Shown here: positions 39,083 through 52,533 of the stretch, piece by piece
How positions within the stretch are numbered: position 1 is the stretch's first letter
Layout: each line of letters starts with the position of its first letter
Source: Hoplostethus atlanticus
Taxonomy: Eukaryota > Chordata > Actinopteri > Trachichthyiformes > Trachichthyidae
Direction: 5' to 3'
NCBI GenBank assembly: GCA_034670405.1
Contig: JAXDDX010000035.1
Coordinates: forward strand, 3,605,001 to 3,669,000
DNA length: 64,000 bases
Program-made: the position numbers and the translations under genes
Notes under the pieces: model-generated
Told to the model about the DNA's origin: nothing
Seen by the model: the letters and a program-made list of their open reading frames with translations, nothing else
Database searches by the model: none

Positions 39083-41664
39083 GGCACACTCAAGAACACA
39101 CACATATACATACACGTGCAACACAGTCCCACTCAACACATTAGCATGTCGAGTGTAAGGAGGAGGAACCATACTGGAGGGGCTATAAACTTAAAAGAGC
39201 TCTCCTTTTCATGAGACGAGAAAAGAAGAGTTAACTAGGTGACTTGGTACGGGGGCAGGGGGTGATGGTGGTGGGGGAGGAAGGGAGAGAGGGAGGGAGG
39301 GAGGAGTGGTGGTGATTCTGTTCTGGAAAATGTATTGGTCTAGTTGGAAAAACAGGTCCAAAAAAAGAGAAGAGCAGGAAAATTTAGGGGTGAGGCGAAC
39401 TGGAGCTGTGGCCTGTGGATGAACCCAACAGGGACTTTGCTTGGTGGGGTCATCCCAAGTTCAGGTCTTTCCCTCGCTGACTCTGCGAGAGCGGAGGAGC
39501 TGTCCATGGCTGAGGGGGCCTGCTCTTGACGGCCTCCAGCCCCTGCTGCGAGCCCCCCAGGGGCCCTGTAACACAAACCCATTTCCAGCAGGAGTTCTGT
39601 GGGGTGTGTGGGGAATGGGGGCTTGCCCTGGGTAAACGGAGGTCATTCTGGGGGTGGGAGGGGTGGGGAGAGCCACCTTCACCAATAAATATTTGCCTGA
39701 CTGACAGATGAGGGTTTGTTTTTAAAGCTCTCATCCTTGTGTGTCTTTGTAAAGGCTCATGTTACTAGTCTCGCTGGACAGAGAAGCAACCCTCTGTCAA
39801 CAGCAATCTGAAAACAAAACTGTGAGGCCGAAAGACAAAAGATATCCTTCCAATTCAAGGCTGCTCGGTTTTTACCACTGCAATGAGTAACATGAGGGAT
39901 GGTGGGTGGAAGTCATTTGTTATTCTGCTAAGATAAACTTACCATGAAAAGGGAAAGCTTATTTATTGCTCATTCAGCCTTTTTTTTGACACAAGAAATA
40001 ACTACTCACCTTCACAAATGAAAATCCAGCGACAGAAGCTCCAGGTGGATATGCTAACATTCAGATGGAGAAGGGAGTCTACAGATACAGAGGCTTTTTT
40101 TGAAAAAGACGTATGAGAGACAATCTATCATTCGACACTCACAGGCCCACCAGTAAGTCAGGGGTGGCCAACTAATCAGGCAGTTTGCACAGACAAGCAC
40201 AGCATGGGTCCTTTGAGCAGATAAGTGGTCCCTCCCCATAATGTCAAGAGTAAAGGCTGTACCAGGGGTTAGGGAGAGGTTGGCAGGGAGTTAATGAGAT
40301 GACTGGTGGGGTGATCAGCAACGAGAGGTCTGAAGGCCTGTGACGTGGTACGAGACACACGTTGATAGAGATGGAAGACTTTTTAGATTCATGAAGCGTT
40401 GGTTTATCACCTCACACAAGACAGACTCCAACCTGACAGAAGTGGCTAGTCCTTTTTTCAGTCAATAAACACATCTTTACGTTGTTGCCGTACAGCTGCA
40501 ACAGCCACTTAACACTACAGCACCGGTGGACTGACAGTTCACTAAGCCGTAGGTCAGCGTGAGCACAATGGTGAAACAAATACTGAATCATCATATTTCC
40601 TAGACTATATGACCAAAACCACTCAGGGCTATGTTGAAATTGCCGATGACTCACTGACTGAGGGAATAACACTGTAATCCTACCCAGAGCACTCAACATC
40701 AGGACTCCCATTCTTCGCTTTGAGACCTGAATAACAACCCATTCCTCTTCACCGGCATCATAACTCAAGCTCTCGCCCAACATTTGAGTTTGTGCTAATG
40801 CAGCATGGACCCACGTGGGACTAATGAATCATGTCCTGTTTCCATTCTGATTTGTGTCCTTTACACTCTATGGGAATGTTCTCCCATTCAAAGTAATGCA
40901 TCGATCACGCTTCACACTTCACCCAGATGCACCATCGCACCAGATTGATTAGGAAAGTGCATGCCATTTTCTCCAGGTATCTTGAAAACGTGCACCTCAA
41001 ATGGCAGCGTCGATTGATCGTGCATCATGCCTAAAAATCTGTCACAGAAAAAGAAGAACCACCAGTTCTGCAAAAACGCCTGCCTGTGGCCGCATTCTGT
41101 CTGGCCCACTCAAGAGTGGAAAATGATTTGCCACAACTGCAGTATCAGAGAATGTGATGTATAGCTCTCCAGCCTAGAGAGACTGGATTTAATCTATAAG
41201 AGGCTCATTCTCAACAAACCCCAGACTCCCAGAGGTTGTTTTTAAGGAGCGCCAGGAACTTGCAACCAAAATGAAAAAAAAAATGAAAAAGATCTTGGTT
41301 TCATTATTATTTCATTTACTAGAAGTTAGCACAATGGGAGAAAAGCAATATGATATGTTTCACTCTCCCCCACTTATCTAGTCATATGCAATACTGAAAG
41401 CTGTTGATTCTGGTTATAGAGATGAGGACATTTTGAAAGGTTCCTTTTTCTGCATTTTCTCAGTCGATGCATTTTACACAAATTGCATGAAATAAAATAG
41501 AATATTACACTTTTGCAAAAGCACAAACAAGAAATTTCAGCAAGGGCTGCAGAGGGGCATGATCAGTAGCACCCCCTGTAATATATAAAGTTATGTAATG
41601 CTGTATTAAAGCTAAATTCTGGGAAGGCCCACTTGGGATAGAAGTGCTTGATAGCCACTGCACC

Positions 41665-41689
41665 ATATATATATATATATATATATATA
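41665..41689. repeat. (AT)n microsatellite
   Basis: Perfect AT for about 25 bases. Confidence 0.92.
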
Positions 41690-41929
41690 AAATAAAATAT
41701 AGCAAGCTTTAAACTTTCAGAAGCTTATAGAAAAAAACAATAGATTTTAAATAATCCTTTTTTATTCTGGTCCAGGTCTTTTGCTCACAATATGAACACA
41801 TTGAATGACTCTGATGTTAAGGTGTCTGGTATTTAAAGACATTTCGTCTGCATTTGCATGTCTGTTGGGGCTGTCTTTCCGAGATGCCAGCAGACTGTCT
41901 CTGTCTTGTTGACAACAGTGTGATAGAAA

Positions 41930-42095
41930 TAGAGAGAGAAGGGAAAGCAGGAGGGGTTGTGAAAAAACACAGCATGAAGGGAGAGATTGAGAGAAGTTGA
42001 GAGGAAAGGGAGGGTGGAGAGGTGAAGGCGGGTGCAGGGGGAACAGAGAGGGGAGAAGGGGAGGGAAAGAGGTAGGCGGGGGGAGGGGAGAGGGG
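41930..42095 (+). repeat. Purine-rich G/A tract
   Basis: About 165 bases almost entirely A and G on the plus strand, with many GGGGA and GGAGGGG runs. Such mirror-like tracts can form triplex or G-quadruplex structures and often lie near promoters. Confidence 0.7.
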
Positions 42096-42580
42096 CTGTG
42101 CGTGAGTAGAGGACCTCCCCGTGAACTGTGCAGTCGCGAGCCGGGTCATTGGGGCGAGGTTGTCAGAGCGTGCCTGAAACAGTACACCCAGGGGTTCAGC
42201 CAGAGTTCACACACTCAATGTGCAAGATCCATGTCCCTCAGTCAGCGCTCGCCAACCGTACACCAGCATATACACAGCAACACAGAAACACTCACACACG
42301 CGTGTAGCGTTACCCAGACGCAAAAAAACAAGCAGGACATCAAACAACAACAACAACAGACAAACACGGACGCCACTTTGCGAAATGTGTTTTAATATGT
42401 AGTCTTGCGGAGTATCCGGGAATTCACGCCGATGAACAAACAAGGGTCGCACACACACTATGCAAACACGCATGGCGACATATTGTTTTCATATCAATGC
42501 GTACAAAGTGAAACCGCTTGCCTTCTCGGAGTGAACAGATCCAGTGAACCGCTGAGACGGTAACCGATAGTGTCCATGGC
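42096..42580. promoter_or_regulatory. Isolated CpG-rich block, candidate promoter of an unannotated transcript
   Basis: About 35 CG dinucleotides fall in 485 bases, against only a few per 500 bases in the neighbouring DNA. It is directly preceded by the purine tract. No known gene starts here. Direction cannot be told. A CAACAACAA run sits within it. Confidence 0.35.
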
Positions 42581-44094
42581 ACCAGAAACATTTTAACACT
42601 GTGAGAAAAGATTTTCTTTAATTCCAGTCAGTATGGTTTAAATAGGAGAGGCCACTAAGCCAGAATCCCCTCTGTGTGACTGAACTCTTTGTGGGAAAGC
42701 TGTCTGCTTTACTCCCATTGAAGACTGGTTGGCCCATTGTCAAACCCAGAGCTTGACCTGGTGTTGAACCCAATTGTCAAACTTGCAGTGTAGTGTGGGA
42801 CCTTGGTGGGGGAGGAGAGGCACCAGAGTGTGGTTTAGCTGACTGAGGCAAGTGTTTGTCATCTCAGGTCCCTGAAAGAGTTGTGCCTAGTGATTTCTAA
42901 GCCCAGTAGAGTAAAAAAAGCTGCGTGTTTCCTGTCAAAAAACCCTTTTTATATAATGAATGTGGTGATTAAGTTCATATATGTTTTCACATTTCAGAGA
43001 AGCCCTCCAGTCATGTGGTGACCACCCCCATCTCTCTCCCCGGTTCTCAGGCTGGGGATAACTCAGTCTTGTGTGTCACATGAGGCTTTGACAGACAGGC
43101 CCAGCTGTGGCAGTTAGGCGCCAGAGCACCGCGCCCTCAGAGTCCGAGGCAGACAAGGCCCAAAACCCAGAACAATTCAGTCTTTGTGGATCTACTGGAA
43201 ACCATCAACTGCATCCAAATGACCGTAAGCTGCAGATACAAGCCAGATGTTGGAATTCCTCGGCTCAGTTCAATCTCAGTCCAGTCTGGCTCATCCAAGC
43301 CCGGCAGCAGAGCAGTGGCAGGATAGAGGCGGGTAGTTCTGGAGTCATATGAGACCCAGTCTAATTGAACCGGAGTTAAGTTTCAGCCTGTCCGTTTGCC
43401 ATACAGTAGAACGGCCTAATCGAGAAATCATGCAAAATTGCAGCTCTCTTTCTTGGGTCTTAGTGAAAATTGAAACCAGGTCACTGTATAGTCTTCATCA
43501 TTTTGATTAAATGCTTTACAATGTACCAGGCCTGACCATATCTCGGGAGGGCAGCTGTATTGCAAATTACTGTGTATAATTTATCCCTTCATTTGAAATA
43601 CCCCCAGATGCCCCCATCAGATTAGCTGCGCTTTATGGTACAAGTCAAGAGAGCACTGAAACTATTTGAACTTCTTCGACACTTGAAGCCGACTGAATAA
43701 ATAGAGTCACTTGTCTACGGGAGTTAGATAACTGCTTACGTAAGACAAGCGCTCTGAAATACCAGATACGATAGTCCGCGCGTAGCTTCTCTGCACCCAT
43801 AGCATTCCCGTCCTCATTACATGAGCAGCCTATCGTATCATCAGGATATCCAGGAGGACATGATAATATCTTGTAAGGTCTTCCAGGGCCCAAATCTGAC
43901 ATGCTCATAGCTATCTGGTGGGAGGCTCATTTGTCCTTTTGCAGGCTAATTACTGCAGACTGGGCCGCCCCCGAGCACCTCCCCGCCCCCACCCTGCCTT
44001 CCCAGCCAACCTTTCACCTCAGAGGTGTTGAGCAGGCAATTACTCTTCTTGGCTTCTGTGTGAAGGGCACAAACTCAAACACAAACTGTCTATT

Positions 44095-44095
<1 letters not shown>

Positions 44096-44130
<35 letters not shown>

Positions 44131-44162
44131 CCTCTCTCCCTCCCATCTCTCATTCTCTCTCT
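44096..44162. repeat. (CT)n microsatellite
   Basis: Perfect CT for about 30 bases, then imperfect CT-rich sequence, followed by a CA/CG-rich stretch. Confidence 0.93.
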
Positions 44163-47100
44163 GCATTCACACGTGCACATGCACACACACGCGCATGTAC
44201 ACGCATGCTTACGATCAGACAAGTGGCTGGCACCATCTTTAGGTTCAGTAGTGTAGGAGGATGTGTAGGAGGATCTGCATGGCTGCTATGTTTTTGCCAC
44301 CCACACCCTCTCTGCTCTCAGTTACCTGAAATTTGTGTGGGTGTTTTTTCCCCCCTACAATGTCCATTTCAGTGTTTTAAGTCAGCTTTAAAGGAAAAAT
44401 ACACCCAAAAACAAATTCACAACTTAATGATATGATCATAGGTTAACTTAGATTCATGCACATGAAAAGGTCTCTCTCACAGCCAGTAGTTTCTATCAGC
44501 GGCTCATGTCGTTTAGAGACATAGCCTCGACCAAAGCCTTGACAAATTAATTGAAAACCGCCCTGGAGGACACTGTGACAGGACACACTGGCTGTCTGGA
44601 CAAACCAGACCTGTTAAAACGAAATAGGTTTGATGTGAAAGCTCATATATTGTCAGTGGAGCATCTCCAAGTTTAGTTCAGTTTTTTATGGGCATCACAG
44701 ATTAAAATGTGTGTCTCTAATTTCTAGCATTGGGAAAGATTTGTTCACGCTCATTAAACTGCTCAAGCTTGTAGGACGAATTCTGCGCTTTAGGATTTTC
44801 GCTCGTCGACTGTCAGAAGCTGTTTCTGCTTTTTCTCTGAACTCTGTTTCACGTCGGTCCTGGATGCAGATATAAGAGCTATAACAGCTGTCCAGACAGA
44901 GCAGGTGAAGTAAGGAAACTATAGGTATAAACCTTAGTGAGGAACCTTTATCTCTGGTAGGTTCAGTGGCAAAAGCGCAGGTTCAATTTTATTGAAGCTA
45001 AGAATGACGTGAGAGTTGCCAGCTTTTGATTTTTGCTCAGACATCTTAACTAAGCCACATGCTGACTCACTCGTTTAGAAAAGCGCTATTCAGCTCTCCT
45101 GCACTGCTCGATAACCCACATCCTCTCCTCAAAACACTCAGTAACAGTTCTCCAGAGGGATGCTTTCATCCTGACGCACACTGTGTGTGTTTGGTCTGTT
45201 TCCATTTAGCTAAGTTCAGGTGTAGTTCACAGAGGCCGCCAACTCTGGTCATGTGACTTGCATGCAGGCTCTGGGCTCAGGAGGCCTTTGTTTATGTAAT
45301 ATTGCCTTGTGATAGATCGAGAGCTTCTCTGTGCCAAGAGAGCTGTAAAAGAGCGTCTCAAATATCAGCCTTTTCACATAAGCCAAGACAATATGACTTG
45401 ATATTTCATCTATTTTTATTCATGTCGGTCTTATCTGTGTTTTTAGGGTTCAGTAATACTCCAAAGAGTTTGTGACCTCCACATCTGATGTCTCACTTTG
45501 CCATGGTGAGTGCAATAGCATGTATAAGAGGGTGCATAGATCTGTTCCTTCCTTCAGATGAGGGTACTGAGAGGATGGTGCCCTCCCTCTGACCCACATC
45601 TGATTCACCTTGATCAAGGCAGGCTGCTGGCAACAGACACCAAGCCACAGAGTTCACTCGTGCTGCGACATTGTTGTGTAACCTATGAGGAAGCAGCTCA
45701 GTAATAAATAAATCTGCCTGAGACAGTCCATCTGGGAACAACATTTTTCAGCTGAGCCTCCTGACGTGATGCCTGGTGGGCTTTATAAATATCCTGAGCC
45801 CATCCGCGCAATGTGAACTGTGTTTCACCCTCCCACACCCTTCCCCTTTGAGTGTTTGCCTTCTGCTCGCACTGAAAAGCAGGCTTTACTTTGCTTTGTT
45901 TGTCCCTGAGCGCTTACCTCCCACTTTCTCCCTGTTAACCGTCAAGTGTTCAAAAGCAGAAAACTGAAAACCACATGCGCCACAGAACTCCCTCGGCTTC
46001 CCAGTGTAGGTGGAAGACCCAAAATGATTTCTTAGATCATATTCGACCTCTGCAAGATCCGCTCTCAACTGAAGTCGTGATACCTCTTCCTTTTGAAATC
46101 TGTGGTAGGAAGCAACAGCCATAAACATACCAAACGTAACACACGTTTTTAACACATTATTGCAAGCAAGCCACTTTCCTAATGGTTACATCCAACGGTG
46201 CTTTGACAGCTGTGCCCTGCTGCCTGTGTCACTCTGATCTGGTGTTGTTCTTGATCAGATCTGTTGGCATGATATGACGCTCCAGAAACAAACCCCTAAT
46301 GAAAAACAGGAGACAGGAAGAGATGAAGTTGTGTGTGTGGCTCAGAAACCTTTTCCCCAGGAAGATCACCATATAGATATTCTGTGCTACTATGCACAAT
46401 CTGGAAGGACTGGGTAGATATGGCTGGCAGCCAATAATGAATAGAATTTATGGAGCGTTATGCTCCGGCTCCAAGGAGTTTGACCTTGTGTTGTAGAACT
46501 ACATCCCCATCCACCTAATCCATATGTATGAAGCATCTATCTGTAAAGTGACTGCATCCTATACACACCCTGCAGATGAAGTGGCTGAATTGGCCGAATA
46601 TCTCATGGTCCGTTCAAATTAAACCAGTTGAGCGTATTTTTCCCTGTGATATTTCTATTTGCTACAACATAATGTGTGCTCTCTTCCTTTTGTGCTATTT
46701 GCTACTCATGAATACCCATATAAACATGATAGCTGTATCAAATAGATGCTGCAGAAAGCAGCTAACTTAGAAACCATGAGCAGCACTGAGGAGAATAGGA
46801 AACAAATGTCTTATTTTGTTCAATTTGTTGTGAGCATGAAATTGTCAACCACCTCGGTCATTCATTTAATCACCAGGGTAGATAGATTGCTGCTCATTTC
46901 TTAACGTTGAGCTACTGAGTTCTGTTTGTGTATGTATGTGTGTTTGAGGACTGACACCCTCTGAGTTTGCTGGTCCCTTTGACCTTTAACACCACCGTGT
47001 ACAATAATTCTTGCAGTTTGACAGGTCAACTGAGGCGTCGCGGCTGGCCCCTTGCTGTGGGTTAGGGCTGAGCCTTTTTATCACACTACCTGCCCTGTGA

Positions 47101-48094
47101 TGGATGAACACAGCAACAAACTGGCGAGAGGGCGAACAGCGTTGTTCAGAGAAAGTGGATAAGACACTGTAACAAATAACACCTAGCTGAACTCCACTCC
47201 GCTGCACTCTTGTTGCCCCTGGCTTCAGGCACATTCAGCTATTTTCTTTGGGCAGTCTCCACCGGTGCACGAACCACACAGAGTTATGAGGTTTATTGCA
47301 AGTTAATTCCATTGCTCACAGCCAGTCTTCTAACCAAGATATCACTTATCATGGGTTTGTTAGTCCGAGGCAGGGCGATGTATTTGAGGAGCTTCATTCC
47401 AAAGGTGGCAAATGATAAAATATGATTGATATTACAAAATTAACACAAATGATGGTACTTTTTAAAGGATAGAGTGAAAACTTGATCATTTCAAACATTT
47501 CTCCTCTATATTTTAGAGATATTAAATGATTAACTTCAGATAATGTTTTTTTTTCGATAATGGATATGTAGTGTTTTGGAAATGAACTCATCATACGCAG
47601 CAAAGCCCTTTCAGAATGCAGTGAACCGTCTGCCAGGAAAACTGTGAGTCAGAGGATCTGTGAGCTTATGGGATGTGAATAACGGCAGAATCCTGCACTG
47701 GCCATGGTTTTACATGCGTTCAGCATCACTGCACAACAAGCCAAATGGACTCCAGATCCGGGCGCCTATAACATATTTAATGGATCATTGGAGGCTGACT
47801 TTCCAAGCCCCCGTGTTGAGATTACAAATGCTTGGACAGCATATAGGAAAAATACATTTGTGCTCTCGTATAGAGCATAGAAGAATGAAATATTTGGTGC
47901 ATTTAGTAACAAAGGTGCTTACTAATAAATAGATAAACCGACTTCAGAAACGGATTAATGGATTTGTCAGTATCAAAGATGAAAAAGTGAGATGAGATGA
48001 ATATTATATTCAATTGCTTCAATTAAATTATAGGATAGCCAAGAGTCCATTGTTAGTGCTGTTGATTTTAATGCTGTTCCAATGGCTGGGTGAT

Positions 48095-48230
48095 GATGAT
48101 GTTCTGTCTTGTGCCATGTTTTATGTACTTTTGTGTAATTATGTTTAGATGTTTTCATCCTTGTACCTGGCTGTAAGGAGATTTTCCCCTGGGGACAACC
48201 ACGTTTAACTGAATTGAATTAAACACTAAA
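48095..48230 (+). repeat. LINE-like 3' tail
   Basis: CTGTAAGGAGATTTTCCCCT followed by GGGGACAACCACGTTTAACT and a GAATTGAATT run resembles the 3' end of fish non-LTR elements (GGGGACAATAAAGTT type). Only the tail is visible. Confidence 0.45.
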
Positions 48231-49024
48231 TACGCTGCACAATCTTCTGTCAAACGAAGAACACGTATCCCTGCAACTCTTAGCTGATGTTGATTTGCTA
48301 TCTTGCTTTTAAGTGCACAGTAAAATCCTAAATAAAAACTGAACAGACACCTGGGAATGTGGTCACAGCTGAGACAAGCTATGCTCTCCGATTTCTCCCC
48401 ATGTGACTAAACCTTAAAGTCCTCTGCTTCCACCTGCGCCTGGTCAGTCACCCTGGAGCTGAGTGCCTGGAGCAGGGAAAAGGCTTTCCAAGCCCCCCTT
48501 TGATTTATTCAGTATTTGGCTAACCTTGCTCTGAACCTGCCCCGTGAGATTTCAAACCGTTTTAGCCCTCCTCTTCCAGCATACGTGCACTACATGCCTC
48601 CTCGACCTAGTTCCATCGCAACATGCTTCTTCTTCCTCTGCTTTCGCAACAGCCCACTCAGAGAATGAGAAACAGGCCCTTGAAGGAGGCTCGGGTTCTC
48701 TCTCAGCGGAGCCCGCCCCCCCTCCCCACCCAGTGCGGGTCACCTACTGATCACAATGTGCGGCCCTATCGTGAGCACACTGGAGGGCATTTATGGTTCG
48801 CTGGGATTCAAATGAATGTTTATGGACCTTGTCTGGCAGCCAAAGGGCAGACACTATCCCAGCTTTTACAGCCGCTCTCATTGGTTGGCCTTTGGTTGAG
48901 TGTGCTTGACTCGCCTTGTGCTCAGACATGGGGTGTCTCTCACAGCTCTGTGTCTGGATCTGTGAACTAGATCACTTGATGTCTTTATTGGTAGGGGTTG
49001 CAAAGTGTTGCAAAGAAGACTAAA

Positions 49025-49060
49025 GTGTGTGTGTGTGTGTGTGTGGGGGGGGTGGGGGGG
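49025..49060. repeat. (TG)n microsatellite and G run
   Basis: TG for about 20 bases, then G-rich sequence interrupted by single T and A bases. Confidence 0.9.
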
Positions 49061-51711
49061 CACATGGCCATATGGCCACATAGAGTTCACTTGTTTTTCA
49101 AGATGACAGTCACATACTTCAATTTCCCCTCAATGTTTGCTGGTTTCAGAATCTCCAATGGTTCAGCAAGAGTCTGTTTTGTGTCATGCAACATATTGGC
49201 TTCATGATTAACCCAGCCAAGTCAGCATGACCTAAGGGTAAGTACAGGGTTGCCCACTATTGCACTGCACATTGCTCTTTGCTCTGAGCTGAACGCACCA
49301 GTTATAATGTCAAGAACTAAGAGAGCCTCTCAGTAAGTGAGCAAGAGACCACATGAAATGATGTGGGCCTGTTTCAAGTGCAGTACATTTTGTTGTTATG
49401 AAAACACTACACTTACAATGTGTTTATTGTATTTCTAGTGCGTATGTTCTGTGAAAGCAAAGAGTCTCTCTTCATATAACATTAAGTGCTATGCCAAATG
49501 GTGTGAAAAGGAGAGGAGGCCTCAGACTGATAGTGGAGACATCAAACAATCATACTGAACACAACAACACACATCAGTAACATATTATGGCTGCTGGTAA
49601 CTCTAATGGGCCGTTCACATTGTTACATTTAGAAAAGCCATTGTGAAGACACGTTTGGCCAAGCCTGCCCAGTTGTGCAGTATCCTATTTTCTAGATCGA
49701 AACATAGAGCATTTGCAACTGTCAAATATATTTGAAAGCCACATGATGATCCTTAGTTTAGCTATGATAATTAAATGGCTTGACAAGCTCAACAACAACA
49801 TGAGATTTGGAAATCTGCAGCGGAGTAAAAGTTAAAATATTTTTTTTCTTTCTTCTTACTGCAGCTCCTTCTGCTATTGCAGTCACCTTCCACGTTGTCA
49901 GATTATACCGTAATCTCTCATTAAACATTAATGACATTAGGTTTACTGTCTACTGCCTGGGAAAACCTGAAAGAAGCACAAACCTTCCGTGACCTTAACT
50001 GAGGAGTATACCTGCTGCTGAAACTAATACCGTCAGGTTCTTACAGGCTAATGGGTACGGTCGTGGAAAAAATCATAGGCCCACAGCGGACTTTGCAGTG
50101 TGTACAAGCTTGCTGGCCGAACTACTCGTATTCTTCGCACACCGCAGCATGACCGTCTGCAGTTGGTCTAAAATATCATGTGATTGCTTGTTCATCTTGT
50201 CTTCTGGTCTGATTTAGCGGACACACATACCATCTAATTTTTCTTCTTTTCCTTATAATTTAATATATATAATAACAGATTCTAAATTCCCATATTCCCT
50301 CAACCACTCTTTCATCGCAGCCTGAGCTTTGATCACTGCTATTGGTGTATGCAGTATGCACAAGTTTATATGCGGTGCTATATTCGACTGTGTTTCTATT
50401 TCAGGCAAGTTCAACTTTGTTGTAAGTATACTGCCTCATTTTCTTATTAGGTTTTAATGCTCCCTATTGATCTCACCTCGTATGCAAGGTATTTACTAAG
50501 ACATACATAATTCATTACAACGGTGAGGATAAATCATCAACCATGAATCAAAGGTTGAAGTGAATTCAGTTCATATTTGTATTCTGAGCACATTGCATCA
50601 GTGTTTCACGATTTTCATGTTGCCTTGTTCTTGGTGCGTGCAAAAGAAGACTTGCCATTCCCACTATTGTGCCAGTGGCCTCTTTAGCTTTATCAGGTAA
50701 TTCTATTGTCTGTATGGAAACTGTATACATCCATTACTATGGATGAGCATTACACTACCCAGAGGCACAACAGGAAAATACTTATTTGTATTAATGGGCT
50801 CACCCAAGAGCACAAATGATGATAAAAGAACAACTTGAAATGGTGTAGCCTATGATTAAACATCTAATGGCCTATGTATTAGATTATCTGTATCAGAGGT
50901 CTTTCAATAAGGGAATAGGAGATGTAAACCTCTGCAGTGGTGCAATCTGACAGCTGATTATGAATTATTACAAACTAATGCGCCTGTCCCTAACTCCTCT
51001 GATGGACAACATGGTCTTTTTTTTCCAGCGAACATTGGAACTGTTTATTGTTTATTCCAACTGGGTTATTTTTTATTGGTTTAGTAACTTCAGTATGTTT
51101 AGGCTCTTTCCTTGACACTACTATAGCAGCCAGGGATGCTTATGCTTAAGAATGCCTTTTGTGGTTATAACATCGTGTGTGCAATAATTGCGAGCCACTG
51201 GTGTTAATACATCACTTCCAACTGCCAATTTCCAATTTCCCTTGCTCTCTTGTTGTGCGCTCCAGCCTTGGAACACCCACAAAAGCATATGCAGTGAGGC
51301 AAAAGAACAGAGGCGTCCATATTGTCCCATTTTTTTCAGCAGCCAGTACCCTTTGCGTTTTATTAGTAGATCAGAAAATAAAATGTTTGCTTCCACTCCT
51401 TGCTTTGCGCTACTGCAAGCCAAAGACTCTGTGGTCCAGAAGTAGGCTAATGAAACCACATTTATGTCATGTTATCATGTTCATAAAAAAACAAAAATAT
51501 TCAATTTGAACTCTTCCAGAATAGTCCAAGCCATGCTTGTGTTTATTCTTTATTTTTGAATCAGGATCCCCATTCGCTGCCACTAAGGTGACTGCTATCC
51601 TTCCCTGGGCTCAACAAAAACCCACACAGTCTCATCGCCCTTCCACATTCAGTGCATGGCAAAAATGTGAGTGTGACTTTTTCATTTGGGTAAGCACCAC
51701 TCTGCACGCCT

Positions 51712-51747
51712 GAGGAGTCTGAGGAGTCTGAGGAGTCTGAGGAGTAG
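51712..51747. repeat. 9-base tandem repeat, four copies
   Basis: Unit GAGGAGTCT, three perfect copies and a fourth ending in TAG. Confidence 0.9.
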
Positions 51748-52035
51748 GTCTGGACCAGCTTGTTTTCAGTTCACGTGTTTGTAGAGAATCATACCACCTC
51801 CCTGCACAATCTTCTGACAGGAGAGAACAAACAAGCATACACATGCCCCCCGAGCATGCGTTTTATGTTTTGACAACATCGTCTGTCACAGTCAGTGATC
51901 ACATGCTTGGAATAAATCAGGTGTTATCACACTGCCATGGGAGTCAAATCCAGACACACAACAATAGTACCTCCCAAGTGTTCACATTTTCTATTTCCAT
52001 GCACAAAGAAACACGGTGCTTCTCTAAAACTCCAT

Positions 52036-52041
52036 TTTATT
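52036..52041 (-). terminator. Candidate polyadenylation signal of dhrs3
   Basis: AATAAA on the minus strand, about 410 bases after the dhrs3 stop, in A/T-rich DNA. Further hexamers lie downstream near 51.5 and 51.07 kb, so a longer 3' UTR is possible. Confidence 0.35.
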
Positions 52042-52448
52042 AACAAGTTTTGATTTAAAGACACATGTAAAGTAGAATAAAAAAGAAGCATAAAAACAGA
52101 CGAAAAGGGAGTGTAAAAAACTCCCAGAATAACAGACCTATGCATGGCTTCTGTTTGAAGTGAGAATGGTACTCAGTCCTCCACGCTATACACGTGTATG
52201 CACCAATACATGTGCACACACACATTCACCCACACACACAAACACATACGATCACAAATGATGTATCCTGCAGTTTGTGAATGAATTCTACCTGCAGAAG
52301 CAACAACCTTGCGGATGTCCCTTGAGTATTTTGCGTCTCATTATCACGGGGCCTCCACCACTTCCCGGTGCCTTAAGGTCCATGAAATATTCCCTTCATT
52401 ATACCCCCGAGTTGTTGAGGTTGCTCTGACATTCTCTGCAATCCACAT

Positions 52449-52533
52449 TCATGTCCTCCCTTTGAACGTGTTCATGCAGGTATAACTTCCAGAAAACTTG
52501 TGGATTTCTTCAAGTGCAACTTGTGGCATGAAG
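52449..52533 (-). CDS. dhrs3: dhrs3 coding exon 6 and stop
   Basis: It completes S275 and encodes residues 276-302, [20 protein letters not shown] and onward to FKGRT, followed by TGA. The acceptor is CTTTCTAG. The C-terminal segment is nearly the same as in mammals. Confidence 0.95.

Larger units (their letters stand above)
22536..52448. other. Thirty-kilobase interval without a recognisable gene between lrrc38 and dhrs3
   Basis: The two flanking genes converge here, so it contains both 3' UTRs. Neither strand shows an exon of a family I recognise. It holds the repeats and mobile elements listed below, an isolated CpG-rich block near 42.3 kb and a few short open frames. Segments without any noted element (for example 25.9-31.6, 43.0-44.0 and 49.1-51.7 kb) show only ordinary A/T-rich sequence. 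Confidence 0.6.

Noticed and set aside
39450..39734. GC-rich open frames on both strands near 39.5 kb
   Set aside because: Overlapping frames in both directions reflect GC-rich, stop-poor DNA; could be a noncoding element, but there is no coding evidence.
40412..40783. 123-codon minus-strand frame starting MLGESLSYD
   Set aside because: It has a real ATG but no domain, no flanking splice sites with continuation, and composition that changes along its length; most likely chance.
41997..42395. 132-codon plus-strand frame over the purine tract and CpG block
   Set aside because: Glycine/arginine-rich translation of a G/A tract followed by repeats; no family match.
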